A stretch of DNA of 64,000 nucleotides from Peribacillus frigoritolerans (GCF_040250305.1 NZ_CP158190.1:3008001-3072000), one strand, 5' to 3'; counted from the stretch's first letter, positions 52,074-61,542 are shown. Notes: a model not told the origin generated them from the letters alone. Numbers and translations: made by a program.

Positions 52074-53012
52074 TTAAAAATATTTTTTCTTCCAAAAAAT
52101 GAATGCCGTCGTCCCCGCCAATGTGATGGCTATTAATAATGTAAAAATGAAAGCAAACCGATTATGTTCAAATGGCAGTTCCACATTCATTCCGTAGAAG
52201 CTTGCCACCATCGTCGGCAGCGTCAAAATAATGGTCACGGAGGTTAGAAACTTCATGGCATTATTGACATTATTGGAAATGATCGAAGCGAATGCATCCA
52301 TCATACCGCTAAGAATGGATAGATACACTTCTGCCATTTCAATTGCCTGAGCATTTTCGATGATTACATCCTCAAGCAATTCTTTATCTTCTTCATACAT
52401 TTTCAAATAATTAAAACGGAGGATCTTATCAAGTACTACCCGATTGGATTTTAATGATGTCGTAAAATAAACCAAGCTTTTTTCCAAAGACAGGAAAGTG
52501 TATAATTCTTTATTTTTCATGGACTGATGCAATTCACGTTCCGCTTCATTAGTCATCTTGTTGATTTGTTTCAGGTAACGTAAATAATAGGATGAAATCT
52601 CAAATAGTAATTGTAAGGCAAACCTTGTTTTCTTATTGGTGAAAAATCCTTTTATCTTATTGTTTTTGAAATTCGCCAATATCGGTGTTTCTTTCAAAGA
52701 TACCGTAATGAAACAGTCTTTGGTAAAAATCATCCCTATAGGTATTGTTTCAAAAATCGGTAAGTCGGCCTCATCCCTGGTCAAATATGGGAAGTCGACA
52801 ATAATTAAAACATTATCATCCTCTTTTTCGATTCGAGGCCTTTCCTCATCATCCAACGGATCTTTCATGAAATTTATCGGTAACTTCAAAGTCGTACATA
52901 TATAATCTATTTCAGCTTCTGTGGGCGCGACAATGTTCACCCAGGAACCTTTTGTCATTTCCTCGATCTTGTTTAGGTGTCGGTTTTCATCCGTCTTGTA
53001 GATTTCAATCAT
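52074..53012 (-). CDS. corA: CorA-type magnesium/cobalt channel
   Basis: 312 residues with the CorA layout: a cytoplasmic alpha/beta domain (about 1-160), long helices (about 165-250) and two C-terminal membrane helices separated by the selectivity motif YGMNVELPFEHN. The protein works as a pentamer in the cytoplasmic membrane and imports Mg2+ along the potential. ATG 53012 follows AAGAGGAGGTC. The C-terminal KKKYF cluster after the last helix is usual. Confidence 0.93.
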   Translation of the reverse strand: MIEIYKTDENRHLNKIEEMTKGSWVNIVAPTEAEIDYICTTLKLPINFMKDPLDDEERPRIEKEDDNVLIIVDFPYLTRDEADLPIFETIPIGMIFTKDCFITVSLKETPILANFKNNKIKGFFTNKKTRFALQLLFEISSYYLRYLKQINKMTNEAERELHQSMKNKELYTFLSLEKSLVYFTTSLKSNRVVLDKILRFNYLKMYEEDKELLEDVIIENAQAIEMAEVYLSILSGMMDAFASIISNNVNNAMKFLTSVTIILTLPTMVASFYGMNVELPFEHNRFAFIFTLLIAITLAGTTAFIFWKKKYF

Positions 53013-53042
53013 TTCTTGACCTCCTCTTCTATAGAGAAAGCC

Positions 53043-53153
53043 TTATTTACCTTCTTCGAGCAGATACTCAGGGAGAATAACAGTCTCGACTTCTAGCATC
53101 ATATTGGCTTCCTCTTGCTTTCTGGGTTCAGGATCATAAGAACTGCTGCTCAC
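53043..53153 (-). CDS. Possible 36-residue small protein
   Basis: A short frame starting at GTG 53153 after AAAGGAAGTGG. The peptide (SSSSYDPEPRKQEEANMMLE and then VETVILPEYLLEEGK) is acidic with a hydrophobic C-terminal third. There are no relatives I can name. Support is limited to the ribosome site and clean frame. Confidence 0.4.
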   Translation of the reverse strand: MSSSSYDPEPRKQEEANMMLEVETVILPEYLLEEGK

Positions 53154-53292
53154 TCGTATCCACTTCCTTTCGATTCTTTAATCTTAATCCTTATTCTTTT
53201 AAAGCACAATAACGAATTTAATACCTTGGTTCCCTGTTTTGAATTCGAAATTATCAGTTTTTATCGCTTGGAAAATTTAATAAAAACTACCA

Positions 53293-53322
53293 CAAAAAAA
53301 ACACTTGGGTTTCCCCAAGCGT
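53293..53322 (-). terminator. Terminator of the small membrane protein gene
   Basis: ACACTTGGG (53301-53309) pairs with CCCAAGCGT (53314-53322, one G-U), followed by T8 on the minus strand. Confidence 0.8.
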
Positions 53323-53331
53323 CTGATAACG

Positions 53332-53601
53332 TTATCCATGCTTAGCATTATTATAATAGTGAACACCATACATGGCGCCTTCATCTACCATTTTATTGTC
53401 GTCATGATCATATGGATCAGGGTGACCTGCCTTTTCAATTACAGGATCAAGCTCTGAAGCCGTCCTATTCCAAAAGCCTACTGTTTTTGCTTTTGCATTT
53501 GACCATATGTCCTTCATTTTTCCTCTGTTCGTTTTATTCGATAAAAATGAGAATCCGGCAACTCCGACTCCTAGTAATACCACGTTTCTTCCTAATGCCA
53601 T
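53332..53601 (-). CDS. Small protein with N-terminal hydrophobic segment, 89 residues
   Basis: MALGRNVVLLGVGVAGFSFLSN forms one predicted membrane or signal-like segment, then a basic stretch (KTNRGKMKDIWSNAKAKT) and an acidic C-terminus with several His (PDPYDHDDNKM, VHYYNNAKHG). Topology resembles small anchored YtxH-like proteins, but the family is not recognised. It starts at ATG 53601 (a second ATG lies one codon upstream) and has a strong terminator. Confidence 0.7.
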   Translation of the reverse strand: MALGRNVVLLGVGVAGFSFLSNKTNRGKMKDIWSNAKAKTVGFWNRTASELDPVIEKAGHPDPYDHDDNKMVDEGAMYGVHYYNNAKHG

Positions 53602-53665
53602 CATTACCTTCCCCCTTATTTATTGGCTTGATATATATATACCCAACGCCAATTAATGTAAACCT

Positions 53666-54766
53666 TTATTTATATGGAGGAATTTGATAAAAGAAATTAG
53701 GTTTCATTATTTCATTATTATATGGCTGATGAAAAACGTGGGTTGTGGCTGGAGATACCGGCGGAATTAACCAGGTCCAGTCCCCAGTAACTTTCCGGTT
53801 ACAAGTGGTTTCTTTTTCTTCGAATTTCTTGAATTGTTTAGCTGCTGTATGGTGATCAACAATGCTGACTCCGTGTTTTTTATACGAATGAAGGACTGCT
53901 TCATTCAGTTCGATAAGAGCTCGATCTTTCCATAAACTTGAATCACGTTTAATATCCAAGCCCATCCTCTCCCCAATTGCCGGCAGCATATTGTAGCGTT
54001 CTTCATCAGCAAGGTTCCTGGCACCGATTTCCGTTCCCATGTACCACCCATTAAATGGTGCAGCTGAATACGTGATTCCGCCAATTTCCAGCCTCATGCC
54101 AGATATGATCGGAACTGCATACCATTTGATTTGAAGATCTTTGAACCATGTCAGTTCAGGGTGGGTGATTTGAACTTCTTTAACGAGGCTCTCAGGTATT
54201 TCATGTAAACTAGGGGTTTTTCCGTCCAATTGGACTACTAGGGGTAAAATATCGAAACGCCCGAATTTCCCTTCCCATCCCAATGCCATACATTGCTTGG
54301 TGAATGCTATTGAACTTGAATCGCCGATTACGCCATGCTCCGTCTCATATCCTGCATATCGAATAAGCTGATGATTCCAAATATCCACTTTTTGATCATG
54401 ATCTTTTTGTTTGAAAATTGTAATCACAGGCCTGATGCTCCCATTATTCGTTGCATATTCGATATGCTCATAGAGAGCCGATACAATTTCTTCTTCGCTT
54501 TGAATCATCCTTTTATCAATCACCCTCAGCGACTCCCAAAAAAAGCGCCCTATGCAACGATTGCTATTACGCCAAGCTAATTTAGCACCATAAACCAATT
54601 CTTCATATGTATGTTCATATCTGCCTGTTTCATCTATTTCCTTTTTGATTTGTTCAATCCTGCCATCTATGTCCTCTTCCGTTTTCGATAATTCCAGATA
54701 ACTTGTCCTGATAAAGGATACGGCCTCTTGCAGTAAATCACTCATCTTTCCCACGAACCCTTCCAT
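53666..54766 (-). CDS. nos: Bacterial nitric oxide synthase oxygenase
   Basis: Nos oxidises L-arginine to citrulline and nitric oxide and contributes to oxidative-stress protection in bacilli. The 366-residue protein is the oxygenase domain only, as usual, and borrows electrons from cellular flavodoxins or reductases. It has the heme thiolate Cys71 in [40 protein letters not shown] and the substrate region [14 protein letters not shown]. The C-terminal WIWLIPP-type pterin block appears as [20 protein letters not shown]. The start may be ATG 54766 or ATG 54745 seven codons later; neither has an ideal ribosome site. Confidence 0.94.
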   Translation of the reverse strand: MEGFVGKMSDLLQEAVSFIRTSYLELSKTEEDIDGRIEQIKKEIDETGRYEHTYEELVYGAKLAWRNSNRCIGRFFWESLRVIDKRMIQSEEEIVSALYEHIEYATNNGSIRPVITIFKQKDHDQKVDIWNHQLIRYAGYETEHGVIGDSSSIAFTKQCMALGWEGKFGRFDILPLVVQLDGKTPSLHEIPESLVKEVQITHPELTWFKDLQIKWYAVPIISGMRLEIGGITYSAAPFNGWYMGTEIGARNLADEERYNMLPAIGERMGLDIKRDSSLWKDRALIELNEAVLHSYKKHGVSIVDHHTAAKQFKKFEEKETTCNRKVTGDWTWLIPPVSPATTHVFHQPYNNEIMKPNFFYQIPPYK

Positions 54767-55010
54767 TTGTAAAACTTTGACTTCAATATTAAAATAACAT
54801 ATTTTTCACGGTATCCCTAAAGAACACATTTTTTAAAAGCGCATTTTTTTTAAAAATGTGGCAATTACGAGGCGAATTTCTTATCATGATACTTAAAGTA
54901 AGCACATAAATTTCTTATACTTTAATATCCTCTAGTAACTAAATAATTATCGGTAAAGTTGTTACATATGAGGTAAATGCATTATAATATATTAATAATG
55001 AGGTGATAAG

Positions 55011-55334
55011 ATGAATAATACGACACTTTGTCCACGATTTGAAAAAGGAATGCAAATCTTGAGTAAACGCTGGACTGGATTGATTGTCAATCAATTACTT
55101 AATGGCCCTCAACGGTTTTGTAATATTGAATCTGCATTCCCGATAAGCGGCAGGATTCTTTCCGAACGTTTAAAGGACTTGGAAATTGAAGGTATTGTTA
55201 AAAGGGACGTATATCCAGAGACACCGGTCAGGATTGAATATTCTTTAACTGAAAAAGGCAAGGCTCTTGCACCGGTAATGAACGAAATTCAAAATTGGGC
55301 ACAAGAATGGCTCGAACCAATACAAGAACAATGA
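55011..55334 (+). CDS. HxlR-family transcriptional regulator
   Basis: A 107-residue winged-helix regulator of the HxlR group: CPRFEKGMQILSKRWTGLIVNQLLNGPQRFCNIESAFP, then ISGRILSERLKDLEIEGIVKRDVYPETPVRIEYSLTEKG. Cys7 at the N-terminus is in the place used by redox- or electrophile-sensing HxlR proteins. ATG 55011 follows GAGGTGAT. It precedes a thioredoxin reductase-like gene in the same direction but with its own terminator between, so control of that gene would be in trans. Confidence 0.9.
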   Translation: MNNTTLCPRFEKGMQILSKRWTGLIVNQLLNGPQRFCNIESAFPISGRILSERLKDLEIEGIVKRDVYPETPVRIEYSLTEKGKALAPVMNEIQNWAQEWLEPIQEQ

Positions 55335-55349
55335 TACCGGCATTAACTG

Positions 55350-55392
55350 AAAAAGAGGAAGGTCCGCCAGCTGGCGGACTTTCCTCTTTTTT
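55350..55392 (+). terminator. hxlR-like gene terminator
   Basis: A 20-base near-perfect hairpin centred on CCGCCAG/CTGGCGG (55350-55370 with 55371-55392) ends in T6. Confidence 0.92.
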
Positions 55393-55474
55393 GTTTAAGC
55401 GCCAGCGACTAGTGGTATATTTTTTACAGATAGAATAACACTAGGTTTATTCCAAATTTATGGGCGGTGAATTC

Positions 55475-56392
55475 ATGAAACAAGCAGATTGCATTATTAT
55501 TGGTGGAGGTATAGCCGGTATTCAGGCAGCTATACAGCTCGGAAGGTATAAACATGATATTATCGTCATTGATTCTGCTCAAGGCCGCTCTTCCATTGCC
55601 AAGGCTTATCATAACATTCTTGGATGGCCGGATGGGGTAAGCGGTAAACAATTAAGGACGCTTGGCAGACAGCACGCTGAAAAATTCGGTGTCGAATTCT
55701 TGGATGATACTGTGACATCTCTTGAAAAAAAACAGGACAAGTTTTTTATCCAAACAAAGAATGACAGGGAATATCAAGCAAAAATGATTTTTCTCGGTAC
55801 CGGCATTACCGATAACATTCCTCCAATCAAAAACATCTATCCAACTCTTGGGACATCCACATATATATGCCCTGACTGTGATGGGTATGAGATCATGGAT
55901 AAGCAAACCGTTGTTCTTGGAGGCGGAAATACGGGTGCGGGCATGGCCCTTACACTTTTATATTGGTCAAAAGATATCATTTACGTAAATCATTTGAAAT
56001 CAAAAATTGATGATGATTATAAGGAAAAATTGAAGGGAAATCAGATACCCGTAATCGAAGAAGAAGTTTGTGAGGTTCATGTCGACGACAAACAGCAGCT
56101 AACGGGCATACAATTAGTCTCCGGTAAAATAATCGAGGCTGAAAAAGCATTCACGGCGTTTAAAGGGAACAAACTAAATAATGACCTAGCCCTACAATTA
56201 GGTGTGCAAGTCAATGAAAACAATCATGTCGTGATTCATCCCCGGACTAAAGAAACGAATATTAAAGGAGTCTGGGCAGGCGGTGACCTCGTTGCCCATT
56301 CCGAACAAGTCACCATTTCGATGGGGGATGGCACCCAAGCAGCGATATGGATTCATAAGAGGTTGTTAGGCCAGCCACTTCCTTACGATTGA
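55475..56392 (+). CDS. Thioredoxin reductase-like FAD/NAD(P)-dependent oxidoreductase
   Basis: A protein of about 305 residues with the TrxB fold. The FAD loop is CIIIGGGIAGIQAAIQLGRY, the redox CxxC is TYICPDCDGYE, the NAD(P)H loop is VVLGGGNTGAGMALTLLYW and the C-terminal GVWAGGDLVAHSEQVTISMGDGTQAAIWIHK matches the family end. ATG 55475 is chosen over GTG/ATG codons upstream, with GGCGGTGA just before. It could reduce a thioredoxin-like partner. It differs from housekeeping TrxB (CATC there, CPDC here), so the substrate is open. Confidence 0.85.
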   Translation: MKQADCIIIGGGIAGIQAAIQLGRYKHDIIVIDSAQGRSSIAKAYHNILGWPDGVSGKQLRTLGRQHAEKFGVEFLDDTVTSLEKKQDKFFIQTKNDREYQAKMIFLGTGITDNIPPIKNIYPTLGTSTYICPDCDGYEIMDKQTVVLGGGNTGAGMALTLLYWSKDIIYVNHLKSKIDDDYKEKLKGNQIPVIEEEVCEVHVDDKQQLTGIQLVSGKIIEAEKAFTAFKGNKLNNDLALQLGVQVNENNHVVIHPRTKETNIKGVWAGGDLVAHSEQVTISMGDGTQAAIWIHKRLLGQPLPYD

Positions 56393-56406
56393 CAACTTAA
56401 TGGAAA

Positions 56407-56443
56407 TGTAAAAGGCGGCCTGTTCACCAGGCCGCCTTTTACA
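56407..56443. terminator. Bidirectional terminator
   Basis: TGTAAAAGGCGGCCTG (56407-56422) pairs perfectly with 56428-56443, a GC-rich 16-base stem between convergent genes. Confidence 0.92.
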
Positions 56444-56486
56444 TTGGTATTTATAAGCTTTTCCACGTCAGCCATTCAATACACAT

Positions 56487-56633
56487 CTACATTCGATTCC
56501 TTCCCTTAAAAACTTTAACCAAAATGAGAATGACCGCGATGATAAGCAAGATATGTATAAAGCCTGCAGCCACTTTAAAGACTAAACCAAGAACCCATAA
56601 TAATATTATTACACCAATAATCGTCCAAATCAT
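56487..56633 (-). CDS. Small membrane protein of the lmo0937 type, 48 residues
   Basis: A frame below the usual length limit. ATG 56633 follows GGGGGAG. The peptide has two hydrophobic segments (IWTIIGVIILLWVLGLVF and FIHILLIIAVILILVKVF) around AAG, and a basic end (KGRNRM), which matches the lmo0937 family of tiny two-helix membrane proteins. Function unknown. Confidence 0.82.
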   Translation of the reverse strand: MIWTIIGVIILLWVLGLVFKVAAGFIHILLIIAVILILVKVFKGRNRM

Positions 56634-56890
56634 GATACTCCCCCATTCTTTAAGGATTTTTATTAATAAGAAGTTACATCAAAATATTTGCTTACATTTA
56701 AATTACCCATATCTTTCTTTAACAAACCCTTACCTATTTTTTTACATAAAACTGTAAATGCTGTAAATGATAATAAAGAAATAAGGAATCTTCCATAAAG
56801 AAAAACATTTTACAAGGAAGAGACTTTAAGGTTTTAAATGTTCTACAATTCTTCATAAGGCAAAAAAACAAAAGAAGGAGTCGTTCATTC

Positions 56891-57211
56891 ATGAAAAAGT
56901 TTTTAGTCATCTGTTTAACAGCCTGTTCCCTATTCTTATTCAACCTCAACCACCCAGCTGCAGAGGAAAATAAAGCAAAAACGGAACGTGTACAATTCAC
57001 TGATGCTCAAAAATCTGAAATCGGCAAGATCCAAAAGCAGATACTCGCTGACAAAAAGATATTGATCCAAAAATATGTCGAGTATGGAGCGCTTTCAAAA
57101 GAAGAAGCCGATAAAATGGTTTCACATTTTGAAAAACATTATAAAATGATGGAAGAACATAATTTCCAAATACCGCCGCACCGCCCACATACACGACACA
57201 TGCATAAGTAG
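56891..57211 (+). CDS. YckD-family (DUF2680) secreted protein
   Basis: A 106-residue exported protein. The signal peptide is MKKFLVICLTACSLFLFNLN with cleavage near HPAA; a Cys in it may suggest a lipoprotein but the lipobox is poor. The mature helical domain has FTDAQKSEIGKIQKQILADKKILIQKYVEYGALSKEEADKM, typical of DUF2680, and a His-rich tail (PPHRPHTRHMHK) that could bind metal. Start ATG 56891 follows AGAAGGAG. Function unknown. Confidence 0.85.
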   Translation: MKKFLVICLTACSLFLFNLNHPAAEENKAKTERVQFTDAQKSEIGKIQKQILADKKILIQKYVEYGALSKEEADKMVSHFEKHYKMMEEHNFQIPPHRPHTRHMHK

Positions 57212-57240
57212 TTGTAAGTTTTTGCCTATATAACCTGATG

Positions 57241-57266
57241 ATCCGACCTGATGAAAAGGCCGGATT
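57241..57266 (+). terminator. Terminator of the YckD-like gene
   Basis: ATCCGACC and GGCCGGAT (one mismatch) form a hairpin followed by T7. Confidence 0.65.
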
Positions 57267-57380
57267 TTTTTCATTTCTTTCGTCCTTGATAAATAAACCT
57301 TACGCGTTTACCATTTACTAAAGGAATTATATTTCTCTTTAGCGAAATACATAACTATGAGAAATGAAAGGGTGAAAAGG

Positions 57381-59354
57381 ATGAACAAAATAGGTATAAC
57401 AGCAAGAGACTTATTTCACTTGAAATCAGTGACCGATCCAAAGCTATCACCGGATGGCAGTATGGCGGTTTATGTCCAAACCAGAATCGATGAAAAAACG
57501 GAAAAATACATTTCCAATCTGTTTATGTTCAGCCTGATTACGAATGAAACAAAGCAATGGACGTTTGGGAATAATCGTGATACATCACCAGCATGGTCCC
57601 CCGACGGCAAGCATATTGCCTTTATATCAGGCAGATCAGGGAAAAAACAAGTCCACATCATTGGGAGCATTGGTGGGGAAGCTCGCCAGTTGACCCATTT
57701 CGTTAACGGCGCTTCAAAACCTATTTGGTCTCCTTGTTCCACCAAGTTGCTGCTTTCTACCGGGTTAAAGGAGGACGAAAACCTTAATACGGTTAAGGAA
57801 AATGATTTGACCAAAGAAGTTAATAGGTATGACCGGATTAAGTATAAATGGGATGGAAGAGGCTATTTTGATCAGTTATATCAGCAGCTGGTTATAGTGG
57901 ACATTTTTCAGGGAGAATCCACATTGATAACGGAAAACAATGTTGATCATCAACCGAATGCATGGTCACCAGACGGACAGCATATTGCATTCATAAGCGG
58001 GGATGCAGAAAGAAGTGATGATGAACTTTTTTCCGATATTTTCATCATGGACCTTGAAACGAAATCTTTAGAGAAGATAACGGATAGTACAGGTTTCTTT
58101 AGAGATCCGAAATGGTCTCCAAATGGCGAATATCTATCTTTCATTGGCCATAATAAAGAATTTGCCGGTGCCACCTTTTCAAATATCTGGTTATATTCCA
58201 TTTTCGATCAAACGACTCAGTGTTTGACCGATGGATGGGACGTCCAAATAGGCGATTCCGCAATTGGAGATTTCCAAATCGGAGCCGTAGACCCAGGTAT
58301 TTTGTGGACAAACGATAGCCAAGGTTTTTACTTTTTAATAAGTGATTACGGAAATACTGGAGTATATTATGGTTCGATTGAAGGAGCCATGTATCCATCA
58401 ATCCTTGACCCGCAGCATATATACGGCCTGACTATAGATCCCGAAAGCCACCGTGCTGTCGTGGCCATCAGTACACCTGTTCATCCCGGCGATCTCTTTG
58501 CTTATAACCTTACCAATGGCGATAAGGAACAAATCAGTTTTGTTAATGAGGATTTTTTGAAGGATAAACATTTGTCCACGGCTGAACCAATTACATTCCA
58601 GTCCGTTGATGGACTTACCATCCACGGCTGGATCATGAGACCGACCGATTTTGATGGTAATCAAAAATATCCGCTCATTTTAGAAATCCACGGCGGTCCG
58701 CATATGATGTATGCCAATACCTATGTTCATGAATTCCAGACCTTGGCTAATGAAGGCTATACTGTATTGTTCACTAACCCGCGCGGGAGTGTAGGGTATG
58801 GCCAAGACTTCGTAAATGCCTGCCGGGGCGATTATGGAGGCATGGATTATAAAGACTTAATGGCTGGAGTTGATCACGTTTTAGCTACGTATGATTTTAT
58901 AGACCATGAAGATTTAGGGGTATCCGGAGGAAGTTATGGAGGGTTCATGACAAATTGGATCATCGGACATACCAACCGCTTCAAGGCCGCTGTCACTCAG
59001 CGTTGCATTAGTAACTGGCTAAGTTTTTATGGGGTCAGCGACATCGGCTATTATTTTACAGAGTGGGAAGTTGGCGGCGATATCGTTAACTCTGCTGAAA
59101 AATTATGGCAGCACTCTCCATTAAAATATGTTTCCGATGTGAATACCCCTTTACTTTTACTTCACGGTGATAAGGACTTCCGCTGTCCCATTGAACAGAG
59201 CGAACAATTTTTTGTCGCCTTAAAACGTCAAAATAAAGAAGCGGTACTTGTTTCCTTCCCAGAAGAAACTCATGAAGTATCCCGAAGCGGATCTCCAAAA
59301 ATGCGCTTGCAACATGTTGAGGAAATCAAAGAATGGTTTAATAAATATCTTTAA
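57381..59354 (+). CDS. yuxL: S9-family prolyl oligopeptidase/acylaminoacyl-peptidase
   Basis: A 657-residue cytosolic serine peptidase orthologous to B. subtilis YuxL, of the same length. The N-terminal beta-propeller (about 1-390) shows repeated WSPDGKHIAFIS-type blades. The C-terminal alpha/beta hydrolase (about 400-655) carries the oxyanion stretch LILEIHGGPHMMYANTY, nucleophile Ser in VSGGSYGGFMTNW, Asp in LHGDKDFRCP and His in PEETHEVSRSG. ATG 57381 lies after AAAGGGTGAAAAGG; the frame upstream to 57357 is optional. Such enzymes remove acylated or proline-containing N-terminal residues from peptides. Confidence 0.93.
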   Translation: MNKIGITARDLFHLKSVTDPKLSPDGSMAVYVQTRIDEKTEKYISNLFMFSLITNETKQWTFGNNRDTSPAWSPDGKHIAFISGRSGKKQVHIIGSIGGEARQLTHFVNGASKPIWSPCSTKLLLSTGLKEDENLNTVKENDLTKEVNRYDRIKYKWDGRGYFDQLYQQLVIVDIFQGESTLITENNVDHQPNAWSPDGQHIAFISGDAERSDDELFSDIFIMDLETKSLEKITDSTGFFRDPKWSPNGEYLSFIGHNKEFAGATFSNIWLYSIFDQTTQCLTDGWDVQIGDSAIGDFQIGAVDPGILWTNDSQGFYFLISDYGNTGVYYGSIEGAMYPSILDPQHIYGLTIDPESHRAVVAISTPVHPGDLFAYNLTNGDKEQISFVNEDFLKDKHLSTAEPITFQSVDGLTIHGWIMRPTDFDGNQKYPLILEIHGGPHMMYANTYVHEFQTLANEGYTVLFTNPRGSVGYGQDFVNACRGDYGGMDYKDLMAGVDHVLATYDFIDHEDLGVSGGSYGGFMTNWIIGHTNRFKAAVTQRCISNWLSFYGVSDIGYYFTEWEVGGDIVNSAEKLWQHSPLKYVSDVNTPLLLLHGDKDFRCPIEQSEQFFVALKRQNKEAVLVSFPEETHEVSRSGSPKMRLQHVEEIKEWFNKYL

Positions 59355-59358
59355 AAAT

Positions 59359-59392
59359 AAAAACTCTGTTAGCAAAAGCTAACAGAGTTTTT
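59359..59392. terminator. Bidirectional terminator between yuxL and the CBS gene
   Basis: AAAAACTCTGTTAGC (59359-59373) pairs perfectly with 59378-59392, with A/T tails on both strands. Confidence 0.93.
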
Positions 59393-59396
59393 ATTT

Positions 59397-59828
59397 TTAG
59401 TGTTGAATTTGGTCTCTGTCTTCGGAAATTGAACTTAATGCATTTCCCGCCATTGAATTTGTCTGTTGGTGTACAGCAAGATCACCTAATGCCACGACTC
59501 CGACCAGCTTGTCATTCTCAATGATAGGGAGCCTTCTGATTTGTTCGGTAGCCATTAACTCCTCAGCTTCCTCCACTGACATATCAGGCGTGCCTGTTAC
59601 AAGATTGGTGGAAATGACATCGGTAATTCTAGTCGAATTCGGCTTTTTCTCGGCAACACAGCGAATGACGATATCCCTGTCTGTAATAACACCAATTAAA
59701 TGGTTATTCTCCAATACAGGAATGACACCGACATCATCATTCTTCATTTTGACTGCTGCTTCATATATATTATCTTCCGCAGTGCAACAGTCCACGTCTG
59801 TTGTCATGATATCTCTTAATTTAGTCAC
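59397..59828 (-). CDS. CBS-domain pair protein
   Basis: A 143-residue stand-alone Bateman module. CBS 1 begins MTTDVDCCTAEDNIYEAAVKM and ends IGVITDRDIVIRC; CBS 2 begins NLVTGTPDMSVEEAEELM and ends VGVVALGDLAV. The GVITDRDI element matches the adenosine nucleotide-binding site in YhcV-like proteins. It starts at GTG 59828 five bases after GGAGGGA; a longer frame to 59849 lacks support. It probably senses adenine nucleotides and acts on an unknown partner. Confidence 0.88.
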   Translation of the reverse strand: MTKLRDIMTTDVDCCTAEDNIYEAAVKMKNDDVGVIPVLENNHLIGVITDRDIVIRCVAEKKPNSTRITDVISTNLVTGTPDMSVEEAEELMATEQIRRLPIIENDKLVGVVALGDLAVHQQTNSMAGNALSSISEDRDQIQH

Positions 59829-59908
59829 GGAAATCCCTCCATTTTTCATAAGTTGCTTGTTTATTTTTGACTTCTGAAGAGAAATTATTCATGAAACTCG
59901 TTCACGCT

Positions 59909-60745
59909 TCATTCCACATATTTCCCGTGATCCGGTTTAGCTAATGAATCGAATTCCTTTGCAAGCTTCGCTAAACCCATTTCCAGTTCTTTCCCTTCAA
60001 CAGGATAACCATGTCCCGTTATGGCAACAGTCGGCTTTAGACTTTCCAATAACCTTACCGATTCTTTGGCAGCCTCCCAATCGGTTGTCAAATACCGCGG
60101 TGGGCCTGCTATTTCTTTCTCCTGAGTGATAACCTTGTATAGGGAATCTTGCCTGACATTCACAAAAGCATCTCCAGCAATCAAACTTCGGTCACTTTCA
60201 CGGAAAAGTGAAATATGTCCTTTCGAATGGCCAGGGGTGTGAACCCATTTCCAATCGTGAAGCCCGGGAACACTATGATCATCAGGCAATGGCTGAACTT
60301 TTTCATCAAGGTTGATTCCCTCATTCGGAAATACCCATGAAATTTTAGCGACCATTCCCCCTTCAACGGTAGGATCAGGTTCGGGGTAATTTTCCTGTCC
60401 CGTTAAATAAGGCATTTCTTTAATGTGGGCATAGACAGGAGCATCCCAATACTCCATTAACTCAATCAGTGCACCAACATGATCGAAATGTCCATGTGTC
60501 AAAATAATCGCGGCAGGTGGATTTTGCGGTCCGTATATTTCTTCAGCAGTTTTCTTTATTACCTCTGCTGAACGCGGCATCCCAGCATCTATCAATACCC
60601 ATTTATCATCTTTGGGTGACCCTATAAAAATTACATTAACGATTTGGACGGACAGACAATATATATCCTCATTTATAATCTGTACATCTCCACTGGAAAC
60701 TGAAGTCATTGGCATGAATTTTTCATTCAAATGATTATCATCCAT
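59909..60745 (-). CDS. Metallo-beta-lactamase-fold hydrolase
   Basis: A 278-residue MBL-fold enzyme with the HxHxDH metal site in ILTHGHFDHVGAL, the second His in VHTPGHSKGHISLF, the bridging Asp in LIAGDAF and the last His in AITGHGYP. The substrate pocket shows no AHL-lactonase or glyoxalase II signature. The N-terminal strand VVNVIFIGSPKDDKWVLIDAG binds the metal domain. ATG 60745 follows TAGGAGG. A general hydrolase of unknown substrate. Confidence 0.88.
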   Translation of the reverse strand: MDDNHLNEKFMPMTSVSSGDVQIINEDIYCLSVQIVNVIFIGSPKDDKWVLIDAGMPRSAEVIKKTAEEIYGPQNPPAAIILTHGHFDHVGALIELMEYWDAPVYAHIKEMPYLTGQENYPEPDPTVEGGMVAKISWVFPNEGINLDEKVQPLPDDHSVPGLHDWKWVHTPGHSKGHISLFRESDRSLIAGDAFVNVRQDSLYKVITQEKEIAGPPRYLTTDWEAAKESVRLLESLKPTVAITGHGYPVEGKELEMGLAKLAKEFDSLAKPDHGKYVE

Positions 60746-60806
60746 TTATAATCCTCCTAATTTGAACATACTGTTTTTTAAAGGATACCCTGTACGAGAA
60801 AATAAA

Positions 60807-60835
60807 AAACAACCTATAATTTATATAGGCTGTTT
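60807..60835. repeat. Direct-repeat hairpin, copy A
   Basis: AAACAACCTATA and TATAGGCTGTTT can pair. The segment is almost the same as that at 61543-61570, in the same orientation. Confidence 0.75.
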
Positions 60836-60887
60836 CAGATGGTAAGAAAGATTCGAAAGCGAGTTTGCCTACAGTTCTTTTAAAAAG

Positions 60888-61030
60888 TTGCAGATGATTT
60901 CAAAAATCCGCTCCCTTTCCGCCGACTGTCTGCCAAACCTCCTCTCCGTAAGCATCTAGCGGGTCTCGACTAGCCAGTTCGGCAGGAGTGTCGCAAATTT
61001 CTTCAATCCAATGAGTTTTCAGTTCATATA
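60888..61030. repeat. GC-rich dispersed repeat, degenerate copy 3 (inverted)
   Basis: The order GATTTC-ATCCGCTCCCTTTCCGC, CCTCCTC, GCGGGTCTCGACTAGC and GGCAGGAGTGTCGCA, then TCCAATGAG, follows the complement of copies 1 and 2 with many changes. It is an older copy in the opposite orientation. Confidence 0.55.
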
Positions 61031-61214
61031 AACAGTAAAAATATATGAGGATAACCAGGTCTTGTTTTAAATTCATGGTAATCTTCCCTTGATTAAATCG
61101 TGAAACTGATTCGAAATGAGACCATTCCGAACACCATTAGATCGACAAACTCGAAGAAGAGCAAGTGTGCCTACAGTTTTTTTATTTAAAAAAAGTTGCA
61201 GTTGATTCCAGCCG

Positions 61215-61460
61215 GACTTTTTTCGTCAGTCACGGCACCTTTTTTCGGCCAATCATGCAGTTTTTCGGCCTTCACCGCACTTTTTTCAACCGTCCACGCA
61301 GTTATTCGACCTTCATCGCACTTTATTCGACCGTCCACGCAGTTATTCGACCTTCCCTACACTTTATTCGACCGTCCACGCAAGTTATTCGATCTTCCCT
61401 GCACTTTATTCGACCGTCCACGAATTTTTTCGACCTTCACTTCATTATTCGGACTCCGAA
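61215..61460. repeat. Minisatellite with 20-21-base units
   Basis: About a dozen units of the form T(T/A)TTCGACC(G/T)TCC(A/C)CGCA follow head to tail. Even and odd units differ slightly (CCGTCCACGCAG versus CCTTCCCTGCAC), giving a 41-base higher period of about four helical turns. Both strands stay open across it, producing false frames, but the array lies between genes. Confidence 0.88.
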
Positions 61461-61542
61461 CCCCATTTTGTCGCCAAACTGAGGCATCTTTTATAATCAT
61501 GTTGGGGTGCGACACTCCCGAACCATCTATGTCAACAAACTG

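Noticed and set aside
61215..61460. CRISPR-like short repeats
   Set aside because: Units run head to tail without unique spacers and no cas genes are present; it is a minisatellite.
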